Source of the DNA: Candidatus Aminicenantota bacterium
GTDB taxonomy: Bacteria; Acidobacteriota; Aminicenantia; UBA2199
DNA: 17,149 nucleotides
NCBI GenBank assembly: GCA_020355945.1
Contig: CP070627.1
Span: forward strand, 326,760-343,908
Direction: 5' to 3'
Shown: one piece after another, positions 6,753 to 15,700 of the stretch
How positions within the stretch are numbered: the stretch's first letter is position 1
How the letters are laid out: every line of letters starts with the position of its first letter
Translations under genes and position numbers: made by a program
Notes under the pieces: generated by a model
The model's input: the letters and a program-made list of their open reading frames with translations, nothing else
Told to the model about the DNA's origin: nothing
Database searches by the model: none

Positions 6753-9700
6753 TCAAAAATTAAAATCCACTGCCGTGCCCTTTGAAACAGAGGGCTTTGC
6801 CACTGTCAGATGGTGTGAAATGGTGATATCTTTAAGTTTTATATCATTATTTTCCACCACCTGTTTAAGGATATTTACATATCGTTCAGCGAATTTTTCG
6901 GCCCATACCCGTTTAAACAGAGCGATTGAGTATTCCAGTATCATGGTTATGGAATCGTTGGCTTCTGAGGCTACCAGTTGAAAATCAAAACGGGATACCC
7001 TGGTTTTAAAATCGTAAGGTGTGATTTCCAGTCCTTCAATTTCGATCTTGTCGATTTCCATATTTTGGACGACAAATGCCGCGTTAAATAGGGGGTTTTG
7101 ACTGAGGTCACCGGTAACCCCCAATTTACGTACCAACTCTTCAAAGGGATATTCTTGGTTTTCATATCCTGCCAACGTGATATCCTTTACCTCATGTAAA
7201 AATTTACTATATGTTTTGTCGGGCTGCGGTTGAATCTTGATGGGAAGGGTATTGACAAAAAAACCGATGATATTTTCAACATCCGGGTGGGTTCTCCCGG
7301 AAATTCCCAGCCCCACCACGATATCTTTTTCCCCTGAGTATTTGGACAATAGGATAGCGTAGGCTGCTAACAATACCATGTTTAACGTGGTTTTCGTTTG
7401 TTGGGTCAATCGTTTTAGGGCCCCGCTCAGCCAGCTGTCCAATACAAAATGGAAAATGTCCCCTTCAAACGATTGAACCAAGGGCCTTGGGAAATCCTTG
7501 GGAATATCCACCACAGGTACACCGTCACTAAATCTCTCTAACCAGTATTTCTCCTGTTTTTTTTGTGTCTCACTGCCTTTCTCGCGATTTTGCCATTGGG
7601 AGAAGTCTTTATATTGGACCCTTAAGGGCCGCGGTTCCATTTCCCTGTAAAGGGCCATAAAATCATTAATGAATATACCATTGGAAAAACCATCGGTGAT
7701 GATATGGTGCATGTCTAACAGGAACAGGTGTTCTTCATGGGCAAACTCCACCAATAAAGCCTTTAATAATGGCGGTTTCTCAAGGTCAAACGGTTTTATA
7801 AAGTCGTTTATGATACTTGTTATTCCCGGTTCACCGTGCTCCCAATGGCCGCTCAATTTTAACGATTCAATTTCAAAATTAACGTGCTCATGGATGACCT
7901 GTACCGGTTGTCCATCTATGATAGTAAATGATGTGCGCAGACTATCATGTCTTTTTATCATCCTGTTGAAAGTATCCTCGAAAAGATTCTTTTCAATCCT
8001 GCCTTTAATTACCCAGGCGGCCGAAATATTGTAAACATTCCCGGTATTTGCCAATTTTTCAATAGTAAACAATCTTTTTTGCGCACTCGATAAATTGTAG
8101 TATTCTTTTTTTTCTATGGTTTCGATGGAAAAAAATTTTTGTTTTACTGCTCCTTGAATACAATTAGAGATTTCTCTTATTGTCGGGCCTTGAAAAAAAT
8201 CTTTAAGAGAAAATTTAACATCCATGGTTTGATGTAACCTGGCGGCGAATATAGTTGCCTTTAGTGAATGACCTCCCAGATGGAAAAAATTGTCATTAAT
8301 ACCGATTTTTTCTTTTTCCACGTCCAGGATTTCAGACCATATGTCTACCAATTTCTTTTCAATAGAATTTGTCGGCGCTGCATACTTGCCAGCATCGACC
8401 TTGAATCCAGGTGCGGGCAGTGCTTTTCTATCAACTTTCCCACTGGAAGTACGCGGCAGGTGTTCCAATCTCACAAAATAAGAGGGTACCATATATCCAG
8501 GTAGACGCCTCAACAAAAATAACCTCAATTCAGATATAGGAATTTCAAGGTTGGAACCAATATAAGCACATAGATAGTTATCTCCTTTTTCATCTGTTCC
8601 GGCGATGACAGTGGCCTCCTCGACCTTTTCCAGGCTTGATAAGTGACCTTCGATTTCCTCCAATTCGATGCGGTAACCTCTTATCTTTAACTGGCGATCG
8701 CTTCTTCCCAAAAATTCAATATTTCCGTCCGGTAACCATCTGGCCAGGTCACCGGTTTTGTATAATTTAGCCACCAAGGCACCAAGGCACCAAGAAAAAT
8801 AAACATCTTTGTGTCTTTGTGTCTTTGTGGCTAATATAAATTTCTCTGCGGTTAATTCCGGCCTATTTAAATAGCCCCTGGCAACACCGCGGCCAGCGAT
8901 AAACAATTCGCCCGGGATTCCTATGGGCTGGAGTTCTCCAACAGCCGAAAAAATGTAAACCCTCATATTGCCAAGAGGACGACCAATGGGGATTCGTGGG
9001 TGCTCATTGATGGTTTCTTTGACAATCCTGTATGAAGTGGTGACATCACAGCATTCTGTGGGACCATACACATTAATAATCTTAAATTCCTTTTTACCCA
9101 CTGCACTGATAAATTTTTCACACAATGTCTTACCCAGTTCCTCCCCCCCGACGATAAACTGCTCTACAGGGAACAACCACCCCAATCGATCTTGATAATT
9201 TATCAATATGTTGAGGTGTGCCGGGGTGCCATCTGCCACCCTTATTCTCCTCTCTTTATAGAAAGCAATTAGCTTCTCCCCATCAAACCGCTCCTCCTCC
9301 GGTACAATCTCCAACTTATGGCCCAGGAGCAGTGATGGAAATATCTGTTTTATGGATGCATCAAAGATAATTGGAGACACCCAGGAGACGTTTATCGCAT
9401 TTTCATAAAAATATACCTTCTCTTTTAACCCTATCACCAGGTTAAGAACACTTTTATGCTCAATCATGGCACCTTTGGGAGTCCCTGTGGTCCCGGAGGT
9501 GTAGATGACGTAAGCCAGGTTTGTAGGATAGGAAGCAGGTAAGAGGGGAACAGAGGTAGTGGAGAAAGGAAAAAGATATGAGAAATTGAGGAAAACGATT
9601 TCGAGGTTTCTCTCCTCTTTCCACTTTCTTATCTTACTATCTTCTTTATATAATTCAATGGTGGTTACCAGCACTTTAACACTGCTGTCAGCTAACATAT

Positions 9701-12700
9701 CATTGGTCCTCTCCTCCTGGTAATCCACATCAATGGGTAAATAGGCACCACCTGCCTTTAATATTCCCATTATACCGATTATCATATCCAGGGAACGCTT
9801 CACCATTAAACCTACCACCATGTCCGCTTTCACACCTTTAACCCTCAATACTTGTGATAACCAATTGGAGGTTTCATGTAATTCCCGATAATTCAACTGT
9901 CTATCTTTATACACCACAGCTAGTTGATCGGGGGTTCGTTCCGCCTTTTCTTCAAAATTTCCATGAAGAGTATTTTCCCCTGGATAAACTGACAATGTAT
10001 CGTTGAAATTAAATAATATCCGTTTTCTTTCTTCGCCAGTGATGATATCTATCCCGGATATCCTGGTTTCATAATTCTCAAGTACGGTAGTAACTGTTTT
10101 TTTGAAAAAACCGATAAACCTCTGGATAGTTTCCCTTTTAAAAAGGCTGATACAATATTCGAAGGTAAAACTCAGGCGATCTTCTATTTCTACTGCCGCC
10201 AATGTAAGATCAAATTTTGATTTCCGGCTTTTATAATGATAAGGCATTACTTTTAATCCTGGTATTTCGATGGCAGGTGTATCCACATTTTGTAGGGCAA
10301 ACATCGTATCAAATAAGGGGTTACGACCAATATCCCGTTCAACCTCCACCTGGTCCACCAGGTCTTCGTAGAGATAATCCTGGTTTTCAAAGGCTTTTAT
10401 TGTGTTTTCTTTTACTTCCCCTAAAAACTGACCGAAAGTCTTTTCCATGACGGGAAAATTCCGAAGCGCCAGTGTATTAACAAACATACCGAATATGCCT
10501 TCTAAATCAGTGTGCCTGCGACTGGCTATGGGAGTACCCACCACAATATCTTCCTGGCCCGAAAGTTTGCATAAGAAAATAGTATAAACGGAAAGGAGCA
10601 GCATGAACAAAGTGACATCCTGTTCACGGGCCAGGGATTTTAAGGCAGCGGTTTCTTCTTTATTTATCTCGAAATGAACGGTCCCCCCGGAAAAACTCTG
10701 CACCGATGGCCGGGGATAATCCGCGGGAAGATCTAATACCGGTGCTTCCCATTTAAACTGTTTTAACCAGTAGTTCTTCTGTTCCTTCATAAACTCTTTT
10801 CCTACCTGCCGATTGTGCCATTCGCTGTAGTCTCTATACTGTAGTCTTAACGCAGGCAAACTCTTGCCCCCATACAGTTGTGTGAATTCTTTTACAAATA
10901 TTCCGATAGATAGTCCATCCGATATGATGTGATGCATATCCACCATTAAGATGTACTCACCCTCTTTTCCCTCTTGAGAGGGGTGGCCTCGAAGAGTGGT
11001 CGTGGTGTGTGGAAGTTTTATCAACCTCACCCGCAGCAGCGGCGCCTGGGATAAATCAAAGGGTTTGATAAAATTCTTGATTATATCTTCAATTTCGCTT
11101 TCCTCAGCTTCACCAATGACCAATGACCAATGATCAATGACGGTTTCCTCATGCACCCGCTGCACATGTTCATCACTTACCACGGTGAAGAAAGTTCTTA
11201 AGCTCTCATGCCGCCGGACCAATCGAAGGAAAACACCTGCAAATTTTTCCGTATCCAGTTCCCCCTGAACCTGCCACACCGATGGTATGTTGTACGCAAT
11301 TCCCTTTTCAGCATCCATCTGCTGGAGAATATACAGGCGTCTTTGGGCGGATGATAAGTAGTAATATTCCTTTTTTTCAACCGGTTCCACCGGGACGTAA
11401 TTACTTCTGGCCATTTCTTTAATATATGAGGCCAGACCACGGATGTGGGGTGTTTTAAATATCTCGCTGAGAGGGACGTTTATATTGAATTCTTTATGTA
11501 TTCGTGATGCTAACACCGTGACTTTTAAGGAATGCCCCCCCAGATGGAAAAAATTAGCATCGATACTGATTTTCTCTTTGCTGATACCCAGGACTTCCGA
11601 CCATATTTCCACCAACTGCATCTCAATATCATCACGGGGACCCGTGAAATCCACCGGCACATTTCCACGTTCCGGAGCGGGTAAAGCTTTTCTGTCTATC
11701 TTACCATTGGGGGTTAAAGGTATCTTATCCAGCTTAATAAAAAACGAGGGGATCATATACCCCGGTAATTCATTCGACAGGTATTTTCTTAATTCATCAA
11801 CATCTATGTCTCTATCTGAAACAAAATACGCAGATAGATATTTATCCCCCCTGGCATCTTTTTTATCCACCACCACGGCTTCCTGGATGGGTTGTTCCCG
11901 GTAACCGATTTCTTTAAAAATCTCCTGCACTTTCGGTAAATCCACTTTATACTGGACTTCTTCCAGCAGTTCCCCCCGTTTGCCCTGACCCAGTCGGCAG
12001 TCCCAACTCAATGGTGCTTCATAATTATGATAGCCCCTGTCTTTCAAATGCACATAAATGCCCACGTCGTTAATAATGCAATTGGTGGAACAGAAACCCG
12101 TATCCCCTGGCTGATGCCAATACACATCCCTTTCCCGCAAATAATCCTTGATCTTCTCTTGGGGCGTGTCATCATACCTGAAAAAATCCACGAAATAGAT
12201 GTCGTCAAAGATATTATCTTCAAGGTTAATATTTAATAACTTTGAAGTTTTATCAGGGGTGGAGTGATACATTTTCCTGAATAACAGGAGCTTTTCTTCG
12301 ATCTCCGGCACGTTGAATATATTCTGACTGGCCAACCCGGATAATTTGGTATCCATGATCTGCCCCCGGGACAGCCCGGTCACGATCACATTGATATTTC
12401 TTTCCACTGCCAACTGGGTACTGATGGTGGTCAACGCTTTAAAACATCCACTGCATACTGTATGATCATATTTCAGGCATTCCCGGAATATTTCCTTCAT
12501 ATTGTCCGTTTTACTCACGATACTCTCCACCTTTAACGCTGAAGTGATCCGCCGGATATTCTCAAAGGCAGTAGCGGAAATATACCCGTTATCAAAAGTG
12601 AAAGCCAGCACTTTTAACCCCATTTCCACCAGGCGGTATAAGACGTAAGAGCTGTCTTTACCACCACTGAACAAAAGCATACAGTCATACTTGCTGCGCT

Positions 12701-15700
12701 TTCTTTTCCCGGCTCTCTCCATAAGCTTTTTAAAGACCTCTATTCCCTCAAAATACAGCCCAATCCGGTCTTTATATTCTTCATATTCCCGGCATACACT
12801 GCAAATGCCCTCCTTGTCAAAATGAATACCCGGGTAATTGGACGATAATAAGCAGCGTTTACAATAGGTAATACCCTCAAAAGTAAAATTTTTTTTATAA
12901 TGGAGCAACCGGGATTCGATTTCGCCCAATTCGATGCGAAATCCCCTGACCTTGACCTGGAAGTCGATTCGGCCCAGGAACTCCAGGTTCCCATCCGGCA
13001 GCCAACGGGCCAGGTCCCCGGTGCGGTAAAACCTGTCATTGATCATTGGACATTGGTCATTGGGGGAGAACTTAGAAGAACTACTAATGACTAATGACGA
13101 ATGGCCATTGACAGCTCTTACAAATTTCTCCGCTGTTAACTCCGGGTTGTTTAAATACCCCCGGGCCACTCCTACACCACCAATATATAATTCCCCGGTC
13201 ACGCCGAAGGGGACCGGCCCCATCCCTTGATCCAGTATATATATATAGGTATTGTGCAGCGGTCTGCCAATGGGTAATTGAAGGACACTCTCACCCACCT
13301 GTCTCACCGGTAATTCAATTGAAGTGACTGTGGTTTCAGTGGGTCCGTATTCATTATAGAATCTGCAGTGTTTATGCCAGCGCACGGCCAATTCCACCGG
13401 GCACGTATCTCCTCCTGCCACCACCCGCTTTAATGGGTAGAAGTCATTCATTTCGATAGTTTCCAGGAATGAAGGTACAGCATGGATATGCGTGACCTGG
13501 TGGTTCAGTAAATATTTTCCAAATTTATCCTTGTCCAGGAGAGTATTCTTACCCACCAGCACCAACACAGAACCGCTGAATAATGCAATAAAGATTTGTT
13601 CTACGGATGCATCAAAACAAAGAGAAGAAAACTGCAATATATGATCTCTTTCATCGATGTTAAAGACCTCTTTTTGGGCCCAGGCCAGGTTGATTACCGA
13701 CAATTGCTCTATCACAACTCCTTTGGGGGCACCGGTGGAACCCGAGGTATACAACACATAAGCCGGATCCTTCGGGTGACTGGCAATACCGGGATTTGAA
13801 CTTTCACCATTGGCCGCTGCTTCTTCATCGATATGGATAGCTTCTGCGTACAGGCTCATCTCTCCCGGTAGTGGATGTTGACTTAATACCAGCCTGGCCT
13901 GGCTGTCTTTAATCATATATATCAGCCGGGTTTCCGGGTATTCCGGGTCCACTGGCAGATAGGCGGCAGCACACTTTAGTACTGCTATTATACCGGTAAT
14001 CACCCCGGGCTGGCGTTCCTCCATCACAGCGGCAATGCTTCCCCAGGTTAACCCCTTTGCCTTCAATAAATGCGCCGTCTGATTGGCTTTTTTATTCAAT
14101 TCCCGGTAACTGAGCACCCGGTCATCCAATACCAGTGCAGTATGATCAGGGGTTCTCCCTGCCTGTTCTTCAAATAATTGCCGGAGAGTTTTATCATTTG
14201 GATATTCGGCTTTCGTATTGTTTAACGTATACAGCAATAAATCCAACTCTCCTTTATCCAGCATAGGCAGTCTGGAAATTTTTTTGTCCGCATGGGTCAG
14301 GATTTCTTGCAGCAGCCGGTTATAATGACTCATCATTTGATCGGTGGTGGTATCGTCGAAAATATCGGTATTGTATTCCCATACGATTTCGATTCGCCCG
14401 CCTGTTTCTTCGCTTCGTTCTTCCGTCGGCGGTTCCACGATGATGTTGATGTCGAATTTGGACGAACGGTTGTGCGCGGCTTCTACCTCCAGTTTCAAAC
14501 CCGGTAACTGCAGCCGGTCTGACGGGGTATCCATAAAACTTAATACCACCTGGAATACCGGTGTATAGCTTAAACTTCTTTCGGGCTGGATAATTTCCAC
14601 GACCTTTTCAAAGGGGGTATCTTCATGCTCGTATGCTTCCAGGCAGGTAGTTTTTACTCGCTGGAGACACTCATCAAAAGATAATTCCCCCGATATCCAG
14701 TTGCGCAGCGCCAGGGTATTGATCACCATGCCCAGCATCCCTTCGGTCTCCTTGTATCTCCGGTTGGCCATCCCGGTACCGATGCACAAATCATTACTGC
14801 CGGTATACCGATACAATAATACGTTAAACACCGCCAACATGGTCATAAATAAGGTAACTTCCTTTTGACGGCTGAATGCGATCAAGTTATCAGATAACGA
14901 TTTGGAAAGAAACAGTCGCTTTTCAGCCCCTTTTCCACTGATGACCGGTGGCCTGGGACGATCCGTGGGCAAATTCAATATCGGGGGTAAACCGGAGAGT
15001 TTTTCCTTCCAGTAGGCCAGGTGATTTTCCAGTACCTCTCCTTGCATTTGCTGCCTCTGCCAATAGGCAAAATCACCGTATTGAATGGGCAGTCCAGGTA
15101 AATGCGCGGGTTTTCCCTTTGAAAAAGCGGTAAACAGGGTGATAAATTCCTTTAACAATACCCCCTGCGTCCAACCGTCATGGATCAAATGGTGCTCAGT
15201 GATTACCAGCAGGTGTTCCGTGGGTTTTAACCTCAGCAGCGTTATGCGGATCATGGGGCCTTTTTCAAAATCAAAGGGCCGTTGGCCTTCTTCTTTAATC
15301 CAGCGGGTGACCTCTTCGTTTTGAAAGGATTGTGCCATGCCGCTCAAATCAATGATGTTTAATTTAAAGGGGGTATGGGCCTGCACCCGCTGCACCGGAC
15401 GCCCTTCCACGGTGGGAAATACCGTCCGCAATATTTCATGACGCCGGGTTATCTCGTTAAAGGTTTGTTCTACCGCGGCCACATTCAATTGCCCGATCAT
15501 CCGTACTACACGGGGAACAAAGTAGGCCGTGGTTTCACTGTCCAGTTGATGCAAAAACCACAACCGCTCCTGGGCAAAAGATAAAGGGATGTCTACCCCG
15601 GGCGGTGCTTTCGTGATGAATACCGCATTGCCCCCCAGGGTTTCTATTTCCCCGGCTAATTCTTTTATGGTAGGGTGCTGGAAAAACTTCCGCACCGGCA

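Noticed and set aside
9541..9660. Purine-rich stretch before the A3 motif of the third A domain as another captured repeat
   Set aside because: It encodes a linker only about 10 residues longer than the one in A2, and no convincing inverted or tandem repeat could be found.
11114..11141. Short tandem repeats as a CRISPR array
   Set aside because: The units are 7 bp with no spacers and sit inside translated NRPS sequence.
11443..11904. Plus-strand ORF of 153 codons, and other plus-strand ORFs such as 1413-1844 and 15589-15975
   Set aside because: They lie wholly antisense to NRPS domains with clear motifs, have no recognisable domains and no consistent ribosome binding site. They are frame shadows.
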